Shown here in pieces: positions 24,999 to 37,234 of a stretch of 64,000 bases of DNA. The translations under genes were made by a program, and so were the position numbers. Origin of the DNA: Combretum micranthum (taxonomy: Eukaryota; Streptophyta; Magnoliopsida; Myrtales; Combretaceae). Every line of letters begins with the position of its first letter. The first letter of the stretch is position 1. The notes below the pieces were generated by a model. It made no database searches. It saw nothing but the letters and a program-made list of their open reading frames with translations, and was not told the DNA's origin. Location: positions 1-64,000 of the forward strand of contig JAMXBD010000963.1 in NCBI GenBank assembly GCA_024138025.1, given 5' to 3'.

Positions 24999-25594
24999 CC
25001 GGATCTAGATGAAAAGCCACACACTAGAAGCAAACCAAAAAACACCTAGCAGAAACACTAAAGCACCTAGAACATAAAACACATGAATAAAGCAAAAGGC
25101 GAGTCACTTATCCGAAGGTAAGCCCATGAAGCTTCCATCTTTGAATCCCCACATAAACTGAACAGAGGATGTCAGATTTTGGGTGCAAGAAGGGACAGAG
25201 TGAAGAAAGATCTAGGCTGAGGGTTTAATCGCAAGGAGATCTGGATCTAAGTTCACGGGATACGGTAGGTTAGGGACCCAGAAAGGAAAAGACGTGAAGA
25301 AGAGGAGGTAAAGACGTGGGGTCAGGGTTTTAGGATTTGTAATGGAACTAAGAGGGAAGGCATTTAATCAGGAGATCCTCAATCAGACTTGATGGCGTGA
25401 AAAGAAAGAAACTTGGGTAGATAGGAATGACGGAGCAGAGAAGGTCAAGCTTAGTGACGCGTTGGGATGGAATGGTTATGAACTCCTCTGTAAGGGAGTA
25501 TAGCTCTTTCACGAAGAGAAAACTCTCTCGGAGAAGGAGAGAATCGTCGACTTCAAGCTAGATTTAAGTTTACATCCCAACTACATTCCTAATC

Positions 25595-27441
25595 TTACTC
25601 GTGTAATTTTATAACATGTCTTCCATGCTTTCCTTAAAATGTTCAATAATTCATTTTTATGAAAAATCTCTCTTTGAATATTTTCCCATTCATCAAATGT
25701 TTATTTTCATTGATCAAGCTCTTCATTTCGTCCAAATGCAAACTATCAATGACAACTACATCAAAGCCATCAGATGCACTGGTGCCTTTACTTGAACTAG
25801 TACTATAAAGCAATGATCTATTTCAAAGAAGATAAAGGAAGGCAAAGAGTGGACAGACTCAACATTGTACTTATAAAGATGCACGCAAAAGATGTAGAAA
25901 AGATTGATCATGAGTCAACCGAGACACAAAATAAGAAATCTTTATTTTTTTTTTATTGGAGAAATAATTATCCATAACCAAAAATATATTTGTTTTGAAA
26001 ATACATATAATCATAAAATAAAAAATTATTACTCTTTTCAAGTTTTATTCCATTCCTGTAAGTGAAACGTACTAATATTTGCGAGGTCTACCTAATTTTG
26101 AATGCGACATGGTCAGTGGCTTAATGCAGGAACAAATATAAATGCACAGTTGGTATTGCCTTGATGATGAAAATTGATCTCCCTCTCTCTAATTATTTGT
26201 AAGAGAAATGTGATGAGTGAAGCAACCCCAGCGCAAATGTGAGACCACTTCCTAAGTAAGGAATTTCTCTCCAAAAAAGAGAAAAATAAATAAATAAAAT
26301 AGGGGGAGAACTAACTAAAATCCCAGATTATCAAGTCTAATAAAGCTATAAAAAAGAGAAAATAATGGTATTCCTTTTGATTTTAGAAAATAATTTTAAA
26401 GAATGATATAGTTGGATCTAAATATTCCCTTGCAGAATATATATATATATATATATGTATGTATATTAGCAACAACGTGGTAGATAATCTACAAACTATA
26501 CAAATTAGTATTGGGAATAGTGAAAATATTTATGGCATGGGATATGGATAACTACATTATATGAAAAATGTTTCCATAAAAGAAATTACACTAAGCGCAT
26601 ATTTGCTTTTTTACAATAATGTTTTCTTTACTCTTATCGATATGAATTATAATCAGACCATTACAATTGTTAATAGTTGTGACGCTGATCTCAGGATTTA
26701 TATATGTATATTAGTGGTCTTCAATAAGTGATGGAGGCATCAATTTTTTGTGATAGTGGTGGTCAATATACATGATAAAATTATCAATAAAAAATAGAAA
26801 AATGATTTCTCTTTTCGAAAACTATCTTTGTATATTTCTGTGTAATCTAGTTGATGGAGATGGTCATTTTTATAATGGGCCGCTCGGCCAATTGAATCTC
26901 TAGATCAATTTTTTGAGGTAATACAAGGCTTAGAAGACTGAATCTAAGAAAGTTGTCCTAAAGAGATTTGGCTATTGTAGGATCACATCAGACACTGCAA
27001 ACCGGTTTATTCTACTCTTAACCTTATTCATTTTCTCACCCATGAAAAGTAGACTCAAAAAATTTTTGTCTAGACTAATTTGGGTTTTGATAATTAAAAT
27101 AGTCTTTATGTGGACTAAAATGATGGTCATCAACTTTTTATGAGAAATCTAGTTTGACTGTTTTATAAAAAATGGGTTACAAATAAGTGGCTTCTTTTCT
27201 TACTTGGAAAGATTCTACATATTGCTATAATTAAGAGAAATGTGGAGCTATCCTAAAATATCCTTCAAAAAAGATTAAAACACCTTTTTTTATTGAAGAA
27301 TAGATTTTGAAAAAAGATCGGTCTATAACTTATCTTCTATCATGCTTGTATATCTAAGAAATCAAGTTTGACTGTTTCTACTCCCACATCTCTCCCTATG
27401 ACATTTATACACATGTTATCATCTCAAAACTCCTCTAAATC
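25595..27441. other. AT-rich intergenic sequence
   Basis: No coding region is supported. A short (AT)n run lies near 26437-26456. No element ends were found. Confidence 0.55.
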
Positions 27442-28418
27442 TAGGGATGCAATCGAGGTAGGTCATTATAGGGTATCCGTCCGCCCGCCCAGCTAAAAAC
27501 CCTATAGGGTTTAGGATTGGGTTTTAGGTTGTACTCATAACTTGTTGGGAAAACTCGACCTGATATAATTAAAAAAAATTAAAAATTTTAATTTAAGGAA
27601 TCTACTTGTTCATTAGTTAAATGATGCTTTTCATATAATCATTTTGTTATTCATGTATTGAGTCACATGATAGGATATAAATAAGTCTATTTATTTTCAT
27701 GAGTAAGGATAATTGATTGATTTTTCTTTTTTTTAATTATTTTTCCCAGCATGTACAATTAGTAGTATCGGTTTCCTACGAACATTAATATGATTAGAAA
27801 TTTTATCCAATGTGTTGTGCACAAGATCTAGGATAAGGAATTCTACATGCAGTTCCTCAATAAATAATTTGCATGCCTTTTATATCCAAGCATCGATGAT
27901 GTACAAGTCGATCATTAGGTGTTATGTTATGTAGTCCAATTGCCGTTGTTTTCAGCGTTTCTTGTTTTTTTTTTTAATTTTATAATTTTAGTTAATTTAT
28001 TAGTAATAAAAAATATATATGTGCGTAATATTATTTATTATTTTTAAAATATTACATTAATGTTTATTAATATGAATATCATAAAAAAGTTAAAGAAAAA
28101 AATAAAGAAACTTTCTTCAATCATTAATGAATAAATTGAAAAATTTTATTAGAATAGAAGTTTTTGAAATATTATCGATGCATCATCTTAAAAAATTTTC
28201 TAAACAACTTATCATGGTATAAGTGATTTGTATATTTTCATTTCTTGGCGTATGTATTATTTTTGTTTAGTTAGATTAGTTATAGCCCAAAAGCAAATAA
28301 TAGAATAAGTTAGTGATAGGTAGATAAAATCGAATCGGGTCGAGTTTGCTAAAAATTAAGTCGGGTTGGGTTTTAGAACAGAATGACCCGTCCCAGACCC
28401 ACCCCATTTACATCTCTA
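27442..28418. mobile_element. Non-autonomous hAT-like element, older copy
   Basis: It starts TAGGGATGCAATCGAGG and ends CCCATTTACATCTCTA, inverted-repeat ends shared with the copy at 54794-55673. Both ends carry G/C-rich subterminal repeats (GGGTTT, CCCGCC/GACCCG) around an AT-rich core. Flanks TCTAAATC and CTTAAATC resemble a mutated 8-bp target duplication, the hAT length. It has no transposase frame. Its left part aligns closely with the other copy, including CTAAAAACCCTATAGGGT. Confidence 0.8.
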
Positions 28419-30087
28419 CTTAAATCGACTTATGTACTTATTATACATGATCGACCTGTTGCAATAACCACACTATACAGTTAACCACCACCAGCAATGA
28501 TAAACTATAGCCTATACCCCAACCCCCACCCCCAGCGTCAGTTGCAACACATAATTATAACTCCTTCAAACAAACAAGGACAATATTTGACAAAATTAAA
28601 ATTTTGATTCCAAATTTGCAACTAATATCGTAAAATGTGAAGAACATGTTTCCCGTAAGCACACCCTTGATAACATAAATTTCAACAAATATAGATTAGG
28701 TCTGTAGATCAAAATATAGGCTTGGGCTACTTAATGACTTTCCCAGGACATCATTCTATGTCAAATGTCGAGTTCTATACATCGTAGATTAGTAAAGTAC
28801 CAGTGTGGGGCAATTGACCTAGAAGGAATATGCACAAAATGCTAGAAAATACTGATTTCACCAGTACTTATATTGGGCTTTGGGCCATTATTAGCACTGG
28901 TCCATAGTGATCCGATACGTAGGCCCTAGGCAAATCTCCAAACTGTCTAATTTATTGAGGGTTGAAAATCTTTATATGCAGGACCCTTTTTCAATATGGG
29001 CAACTTGAATTTTTTTTGAAGAGACAAAATTATAAGTAGTCAATTTCGTCTCTTCATGAGACGAAATTCATTTTACAACATTAAACTCTTCTCTTGATGA
29101 GAAAAGGTAAATCACTTATAATCTCATCTTTTTAAAAAATAAGTTCAACTTACTTAAAATTGATATATAATTATCTCACTAATATTTTCATAATTTTTTT
29201 TTTAAATACCAATATATTTTTGTTTCCCTTTTCTTCAAACCAATCACGCCAGCAGACCCGATAAGTTTGGACCCAGTCCTAACATGTCTTGTCTCACAGG
29301 ATATATTATTGTTTTCATAATTAAGGCATTGCAAATATACACACTAATACATACTGCACTTGCGTTAAATCTTTTACCTAAAATTATACATTATCTTTAA
29401 GGAAAACTGCATTTGGACTAGTACATGGTTATTTTTTCTTAATTTTGTGCAGTTTCTCCATTTTAGTGCTTTTACTATTTCATCCGGGATAAAATAGTAA
29501 AATAGGGTCTAAACATTTTTTTTCTCCTTTTTAATACACAGGTGGGTAAAGTAAACCCCCACCAAAAAAAAAAAAAAAAAGGTAAATGTAGGAGGTAACT
29601 TTGCTATTTACCCCAACAATAACTTAACCTTTCCTTATACTTTGTCGAAATTCCACAAGTCTATTTACTTATGAGTTATGAGTGGGTCAAAGAAAATTGT
29701 AATATCTTTAGACAAATCGAACAAAATGTAGTATCTTGATCATTGCATAAACTTCAGGTGTTTTTCTTTTTTAATTTTTATACATAAAACTTGAATTTAC
29801 TATGTTGTATAATCTATCAACATATATGTATATATATATTCCATCTATTATTAGTTATACATATGCTTTTCAATCAACAAGCATTTGCCACGATATCTTT
29901 CTTTAAATGATTGGGGTAATAAATTTAACAAGGAAACATTCAATCAAATATGAAATTCAATATTTAGAAATTTCAACAGTAAACAACTTTGGTGAACGAA
30001 ATTTCAAATTGATATGATATTTATCAACCTCAAATGTTATATGTATGACTGAAAAAACATTCAAAAATCAAATAATGATTTTATAAC
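28419..30087. other. Intergenic, with a foldback element
   Basis: No coding region is supported. It contains the foldback element at 29001-29151, a poly(A) run at about 29562-29580 and short AT repeats near 29825. Confidence 0.5.
29001..29151. mobile_element. Short foldback (MITE-like) element
   Basis: The two ends are inverted copies of each other (CAACTTGAAT...ATTATAAGTAG on the left; CACTTATAAT...AAGTTCAACTT on the right). A perfect inner palindrome AATTTCGTCTC-TTCAT-GAGACGAAATT lies at about 29042-29068. It is non-coding, and the target duplication is not clear. Confidence 0.5.
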
Positions 30088-30228
30088 TTTTTTTTTGCCA
30101 TTAAAAAATTTCACGGTTAGATGATCCCAGCTACATGGAAGATACTTTTGCCTACAATAAGAATCGATCCCATGATCAGTGGGGTCATGGACCGAAATCT
30201 TACCAACTGAGCCAACATTTCCTGGTTA
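30088..30228 (-). mobile_element. tRNA-derived SINE
   Basis: On the minus strand the sequence starts near 30228 with a tRNA-like head. An A box TGGCTCAGTTGGTAAGA (about 30198-30214) is followed about 30 bases later by a B box GGATCGATTC (30161-30170), the spacing of a polymerase III promoter. A non-tRNA body follows, and it ends in a poly(A) stretch, seen as T at 30088-30096. It is about 140 bp with no intact tRNA fold, so it is a SINE rather than a tRNA gene. The target duplication was not resolved. Confidence 0.6.
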
Positions 30229-33200
30229 ACTATTTCATTAATTGAGAATGCACAAATAAGAATAAATGTAAATGACTATTAAGAACAGACATTAAGTCCC
30301 ACAGATGGTCTTATAATGAGGGTGTAAATTTTGTAGTAAACCACAGGCTAATGTCCAGTAGCCCAGTAGACTCGTAAGTAAATGAATGGGCCCTATGAAC
30401 CTTTCATGATGATACGAGGTTTGTGTTTTGGCACATCAAAACTAAGCATTATTCCAAAATTAATGACTTTAATCTCATGGGGAAAAAAACACACTCAATG
30501 TGAAGACTTAATGCAGCAGAACTAGTATAAATATCTAGATTTCTCCTTGGGTCGGTCCGAACAGGATCCAACCCAGACCGCCACCAGTGGTTTGGGGGAT
30601 GGAACTACAAGAAGTTTATAAATATCAGTTGATGTAGCTAGGAATATGTAGTGTGTAATGTTTATGGACTAAAATATTTCATTTCGTATTTAAATCTCAA
30701 TCATTTAATGATACCTTTTTTTTACCAATAAAAATGATTTATATTTAATAAGAAAGGATTAAATCAATCAACTTGATTGTTATAAGAGAGGATTCATTAA
30801 TAAAGAATAATTTGGGTATGAAAACCAATATGTGTCTTTAAAAGCTAATTTATCCAACATAGATTTCATATAAGAAATAACATAATCTCATAAAATGGAT
30901 AAAAGAAAAAATGGAAAAATAATGAACACATAAAATCATACTACTTATTTTAAAAGTTGTGGTCCAATTTATGCAAACTGACCAGATTTGTAAGAGTAGA
31001 TATACGTTGGTGGATACGTACCGTGATGACTTGGTGGTGATGGGAATAATAAAATGGTTGATGTAAAGGTTTTAATTTATTAAAAGAAAATGTTTATCTA
31101 TTAGGGTTTGTTAAGGAATTTTAAGAGAAATTTTGGGCAATATGGACAAAGACCCCGTAAGCATGGACAAGTGACATCTAAATTTAATTGAGAGTAGCTA
31201 AGAAGATGGAATAGCAGCTGTTCCCTAACTAATTTGGCAGCAAAGGCATTTTGCATTGAATGTGTTAAATTATTGGATTAGATTGTTATAAATGAATAAC
31301 AAATGCGAAAATGAAATTTCATCAAAGATTGTGGTTGGAATTTTCTTAATGATAATCCTGCAGATGAATAAATAGATATAAGAGTTCCTACTTCCTCTTT
31401 CCTCAATTATGCTATCTTCTATTGAGATACAAGTAATTCTTAACCATTTAATAAACGACTATATATTAAGGAGGGATTTGAATGTGTTTGTGATGCATAG
31501 CAAGTTGTCGGTAGGTTTCTAGAAAAATTAGATCCAAAAAGTTCCAAAAGATAAATGCATAACCTATCTTCCATAAATCATAACTTTTAGTATACAATTC
31601 TGTTTTCTATTATTATATATGCAGGTGAAGCTCTTTTGAGATCTATAAATGTCGTAGTAACAACACAATTTTCAGGCCCAAAAACCTTTGTTTAGGGTCC
31701 CAAAACAAGCATTGAAGTTTTAGTTTCAATTTTTATATTTTAAACGCTTAGGGGAATTTTTATATTTTTTTTTTTTATCTTTTTCTTGTTACAGAATGAC
31801 TTTTGTTACATAATAATATTCTATAATTTCTTGAGTGAAGATTTTCCTTCGTTTTAGTTTCTAAGATTTATCGTTGATTGGTCTTGTTTTTATGCTACTC
31901 GCTGCGTCATCTGAGTATTAAGGTTAAGATAATTTAGATTCAATTTCATAAATGAGGTTCAATTTAATTAAAAACATAAAATAAGAAAAAAATTGTGTTA
32001 AAAGTACAGGGTTACATGGAGCCAAGAAATAAATTACACTTTGCAATTTGCTCGATTCCATGAGCTCCCATTCACATATGCGACACTTTTTACCTCATTA
32101 TTCAAACAGAGGAAGTTATAATTGTTCTTTTCATTTTCTTTCCTCTTTAATTATTTCCTTTCGCTTTCCTTCGCTCGTAATTCTTTTCCTCTTCTCAAAT
32201 ATAGTGTTAATGAGTAGTAGTATGGAAAAACACATTGAAGACACCTTTTTTTTTTCTTTTTATAGCATTTTTAAATTGATAAAGTATCACTAAACAAACT
32301 AAAAAATATATATTTCATGTAGGCATGCTTTTTGGCAAAGGAAAAAAAAAAAAGAAAGATATTAAAAAAAAATCTCAAAATTCAAACTTTCGAAAATAAA
32401 ATCTCGATATCTTAAGTATGCACTTTCAATTTACTAAGATTTTATGTTTCAAGGCATGATTCAAGAATTCCCCACCCCCAACAGTATCAAAACATGCCTT
32501 GAAAATACTTTTTTTTAATATATTGAAATCGTGTTTTTATAATATAATTTTAAATTTTATGAATTTGTTATAATCTTCTAATAGCTTCAATTTTCGAGAT
32601 TTTTAATAAACAACGCAATTTTTTTTTTTTCCCTTTACCTCATCTTTTGTTTTTTTTTTTTCCTTTTTTTTTTTTTTTTTTTTGGCCGAATCCTTTATCC
32701 CATCCTCATTCGATACATTTTCCTTTAAGGATTTACATAAAAAGAAGTAACATCATCGTCATCAATGAGTCTTGAGATAAGGAATGGTGAAAGTACAACA
32801 TAGGACGCTAATGGTGATATATTTGCTTTACAAACGATCTTACATTGAAATCTACATATTTATCTCTTGATGAAGCAAAGACCTATGGTTCTATTTGGTT
32901 CGTCACTTACAGGTCATTTTGGTATCTTATTTTGATGTTTTCAAATAGATTATTAGTAAAAAAATAGATACAAATGAAAAAAAAATCATTTTTACTTATA
33001 AAACAGATCAAATAAATAAAACACAAATAAAATATAGATGCACATTAGATATAAATAATATACAAATAAAAACAAGACAATCCAAACAATGTTAATGAAA
33101 TGAAATAATGATGTTGACTCATCAAAATTTTCTAATTCATATAACATAAATTCAGTTTCATTTCAATTTTCATCTTACTACTAGAAAAAAAATTGGATGT

Positions 33201-34842
33201 ATCATTGCATTAATTTGATTGGTTAAATTTAAATTAAGAAAACTACAAATATAACTAAACTTTTTATCTTGAGCAGTACATCTTTTAAACTTCAAATGCT
33301 GTAAACTGTTCTTAAACTTTGATAAGTTAGTATAACCTCTAAATGTTGAAAATGACACTAAATTTTGATTTTTATTAAAAAGAAAGTATGCTCAACCCGT
33401 TCTTACGTTAATTTGGTGGGATTTTATTACACAAAAATATCAAGTGTTTTTTATCTTGTTAATTTATGAAAATTTATAGAATTATTTACAACATTTAATT
33501 AGAGGTTATTTGCAATTTTTCTTTGATTTAATATATTGAGGAGGCCATGTACATTTTGATGTTAATTAATGTTCTTTAGTGTAATAAACCAACAATTATA
33601 AATATATATATATAATATATATATTTTCTGAAAATATCACGATCCTGCCTTATGTCCTGCTTTATAAAAATCACCATTTCTCGTATATGAATCGTGTTTT
33701 TACGGTTTTTTTTAGATGTGTCCGTATTTTAATATGTATGTCAGCGTTTGTTGTCATTGTGCAAATCAGTGTGTTCAAAAAAATTTTAATATAAATCTTA
33801 ACAAAAAAAAAAACGAAAAGTTAATTGCTTGGGCTTTAAGGAAGAATATTGTTATATTGATTTCTAACTACTTTATTTGCACTGTTTTATACTCTTTTAA
33901 TTATAAAATACATAAACTATTACATAATTATCTTTTGCTCCCTTCACTAATATACAAGTTGGTTCTTATTAGAATAAGTTGCTTGGATTCGACCTATTTT
34001 TAACTCATCTAGATATAGTAGGATTTGTCCAAATGTAGTTTGTACATAAACTATCCAACTTTTCACAGTGTTCATTCAAATGCATTGTTGATTCATATTA
34101 GACATAGGCACAGTTTAGTTACGAATAGGAAACCAAACCAAACTCGTCATCGTCCACAACAGGATCGGTTGGCTGGTTCCAAAACTAATTATGGAACCGT
34201 CAATTTCATAGTTCATAGCGATTCTTTGATCTAGAACTCGTAAAACCATGGTTCTGTCCAATTCCATTGAAAAAAATAATTAAAAAATAATATTAAATAT
34301 ATAATTATTAATATTTAAATATTTCATATATAGAGTAAAATTTATTACTTATTTATAATATTTAATATGTTATTATCAATAATACAAATAAAGAGAACTT
34401 AAAATCATATATAGTTAGTTTAAATAAACTTCTCCTAAAAGCGAAATTCATTTCCTTAATAATGTGAGACTGCTTTTTATATTGTAATTTTTTTTTTTTA
34501 CCTTCTAGAGTATTTTGCAATCTCATATTACTAACTACAATTAATATTTGATGTGTTTTTAGACAAATAAATGTGCATTCTAAACAATTTTTTTTTTTAA
34601 ATTTAGTTGAACAATTTAATACTTTGAGATCCAATAATTATTTTGAGTTCAAAATTTATTTTATTAAAAACTTAAAATTTATTTATTTTTTATTTAAAAA
34701 AAACAGGTCCGCAATTCCAAAATCAGATTGGGATCAGAATAGTAGGAGATGATTCCGATTTCAGTTTCAATTCCTCAATTTCAAGACCTGAAATTGATAG
34801 TTTGATTTTCGTTTGGCTCGATTTTATAACCGTGCTCATGTG
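30229..34842. other. AT-rich intergenic sequence with repeat fragments
   Basis: No gene is recognised. Open frames such as 32048-32293 have no known motif. A block of the TCTGTTT-type MITE family lies near 32890-33090. Long T runs occur near 32630-32684. A block around 33230-33370 is related to one near 37900-38040. From 34100 to 34830 there is a block with GGTTCC/GGAACC-type subterminal motifs, related in style to 53960-54790 and possibly a worn hAT-type element. Confidence 0.45.
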
Positions 34843-35280
34843 GAATTCAAATGTGGTAAGTTCGGTTATGTGGTAAGTGGGTTCGAATGTGGTAAGCTAG
34901 TGGAGTATCAACTTTTTGTGCTATATTGTAAGTTCATCTATATGATAAGTTAGTTTAAATATAATAAATTATATGGATTATCAACTTTTTGCACTACATG
35001 GTAAGTCTTCCAAATATGGTAAGTTGATCCAAATATGGTAAATTCATTGAGTACCATTTTTTTGTGCTATGTGAAAAGTTCATTCACTTTTTATAAGTTG
35101 GTCTAGATGTGATAGATTTGTCGAATACTAACTTTTTGTATTATGTAGTAAGTTCGTCCGAATGTTGTAAATTAGTCTATATATGATAAGTTTATCGAAT
35201 ATTAACTTTTTACATTATGTGGTGAGTTGGTCTAAATATAATAAGTAAATTAAGGTAAGTTTGTCCAAATGTGACGGGTT
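34843..35280. repeat. Minisatellite-like tandem array, period about 73 bp
   Basis: At least five diverged units repeat with the core TATCAACTTTTTGTG-CTATGTGGTAAGTTCGTC. The core recurs near 34910, 34983, 35053, 35129 and 35203, a spacing of 70-76 bp. Within each unit the short motif ATGTGGTAAGTT recurs two or three times, so the unit itself grew from a shorter repeat. It has no coding frame. Confidence 0.8.
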
Positions 35281-36778
35281 TCATTTTTTGCTCAAAGGCT
35301 ACATAAATGTATTCATATATTGTCTTTTCATTCATTTTAATATTTTGTTTAGTCTTTATTGATTACGCTATTATAAAAATAATATACGGTGAAATGAGAA
35401 TCTTAATGTATTTTGTTAACAATTTTATGCTCCAAAATACAATCCATCGCATTCTCAAAATGTTTTTGACTTGGCTCCAATTTATAGTTCCCGTTCGAGA
35501 TGTTGGGATACACGCAACCATCATACCATCCGGATTTTCATTTTTAAAAAGTCTATTCTTCCTTCATGATTTTTAACATGACCAATCTTCTATACTTGTT
35601 ACAAGCGGAGATATGTGATTACATATAGGAGGCCTAAAATCCTTAATAAAGAATATAATTCAAATATTAATAAAGCTTTCACAAACGATCATCCTATAGT
35701 CGATTACAACTTATGTTGGTTGATTATTGTTCCTAGCTTCGGCACTAAACATATTGAGTCGAGATGATATAATACAATGATTTAATTCAATGAAAGCCAG
35801 AGACATGATTCTAAGGCAAAAGACTAGATTGATTTAGTCCCAAAACTATAATATTTGATTACATGCTCTAGTTCCAGCTATCTCCAAGACTCTAGAGAAT
35901 TGATTTGGATTATCTGTTCTCATATGTATTTGTATTTATATCTGTACCTCAACGTTATTTGTAAAGATGTCTGATTTGCAACTATATTTTATTTATATCT
36001 GGTTTATTTGATATTTTCACGAGAACTATCATATATTTTGATCTATATGTATTTTTTTATAGACAATTTATTAGAAAAAGTTTTTAAAAAGTATCTCTCT
36101 CTACCGATACGGGATGCCAAATAGACCCTAAAATTGAAAATTAGTGGACTTTTTAAAAACTTTTTATATTTAATTAGTCAAACGATGGTGTTACTATAGA
36201 AATTTACAAGTGTATCTTACCTTGCTTCATGTTATTAATCTCTCTCAACACTGCTTTCAGCAACTTTTCTTTGAAGTTTAAAAAAAGGAAAAAAAAAACC
36301 AACAAAAACAACATTCAATCATGAAATCTCAACCGAATCGTTGATTTGTTTGTTACATGTAATGCTTATTACAATCATGTGTGTATCCTTTAATTGCATT
36401 TTTGTGATCGGAAATGCGTTGACATTTGCTTCAATGTCAAACCCTTCTGTAAAGTAGGAAAGAAATTAAAGAGTGACTACTAGATAAGCCACACATATAT
36501 AGATTTCCAAGATCCTCCAGATCACATGGAGATGAAATCTGGAACAGGTTTTCAAGATGATCTGGAGTTAGTGTAGATACGGTTCCCGTTTGGCATAGCT
36601 TTTTTTTCTCTTTTTTGCCAAAACAAGAGCCAAGCTTTTAATGAATGGCCAAATTCAATAGTTTATGTGTGAATATGTAGCATGTATTTCTTAAAATCGT
36701 GCTGCATCAAAATTACTTATTGTAGATTTATGGGGTATTTTATTTGTTATAACGTAGAAAATAATGGAAACAATAATC
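35281..36778. other. Intergenic sequence
   Basis: No coding region is supported; the frame at 35307-35576 shows no known motif. A block near 35900-36125 belongs to the TCTGTTT-type MITE family. Confidence 0.45.
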
Positions 36779-37234
36779 GGGGTTGTAAATGAAGTTTGAG
36801 TTGGATTTTTATTTGACTGAGGAATAATTGATTTAGATTCAAACTCAAGTTATTGGGCAGTTTGTTTAGTCTATATTAAACTTCACAATATTTAGCTCGA
36901 TTAACTCTCAAAATTAATCGAGCTTAAGTCTAATCAATTTTGAGTGAGTTTAAACAATCTCCTTGTGGTTTAATAATGTACCTATCATTATGGCTTGCTA
37001 AATGTCAAAGTAAGATAATTCCATGGAATCATGAAAAGTTGTGAAGATAGATAGCTTTAATTGATAGATGTAGTCAAACAACAAACTCCAGTCGGGTTTG
37101 CGTTTCTTTAATACCATTTTAAATTAAACTTGAGTTTAAATTTTTAAGCTCTACCAAACTTTAGTACAGATTGGTATAAGTTTTAAAATTTCAACTTTAG
37201 TTCAAGCTCAAAACTCATCTCATTTACAACTCTA
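36779..37234. mobile_element. hAT-like MITE, AGGGTGTAAATGAG family
   Basis: Left end GGGGTTGTAAATGAAGTTTG and right end CATCTCATTTACAACTCT are inverted copies. The interior is rich in GAGTT/CTCGA/AGCTC motifs as in 6913-7243. An 8-bp target duplication is not evident. Confidence 0.5.

Larger units (their letters stand above)
19052..25580 (-). mobile_element. Full-length L1-type LINE, inactive
   Basis: The element reads on the minus strand and ends in a poly(A) tail seen as 21 T at 19052-19072. A 14-bp target duplication flanks it: CTACACTCCTAATC (19038-19051) and CTACATTCCTAATC (25581-25594), one mismatch. From the 5' end (right) it has a leader (about 25000-25580), ORF1 with a DUF4283-type region and zinc knuckle, then ORF2 with AP endonuclease, reverse transcriptase and C-terminal zf-RVT/RNase H-like region. 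At about 6.5 kb it is the usual size for a complete plant L1. Stops, frameshifts and a changed RT active site show it cannot move by itself. Confidence 0.9.

Noticed and set aside
30161..30214. tRNA gene
   Set aside because: Only the A and B boxes are present; the acceptor stem and anticodon arm do not form, and a poly(A) end follows, so it is better called a SINE.
32048..32293. 81-codon plus-strand frame
   Set aside because: No known motif, signal peptide or supporting splice context; composition fits the AT-rich background.
34843..35280. CRISPR-like array
   Set aside because: The units are diverged and contiguous without unique spacers, and the host is a plant.
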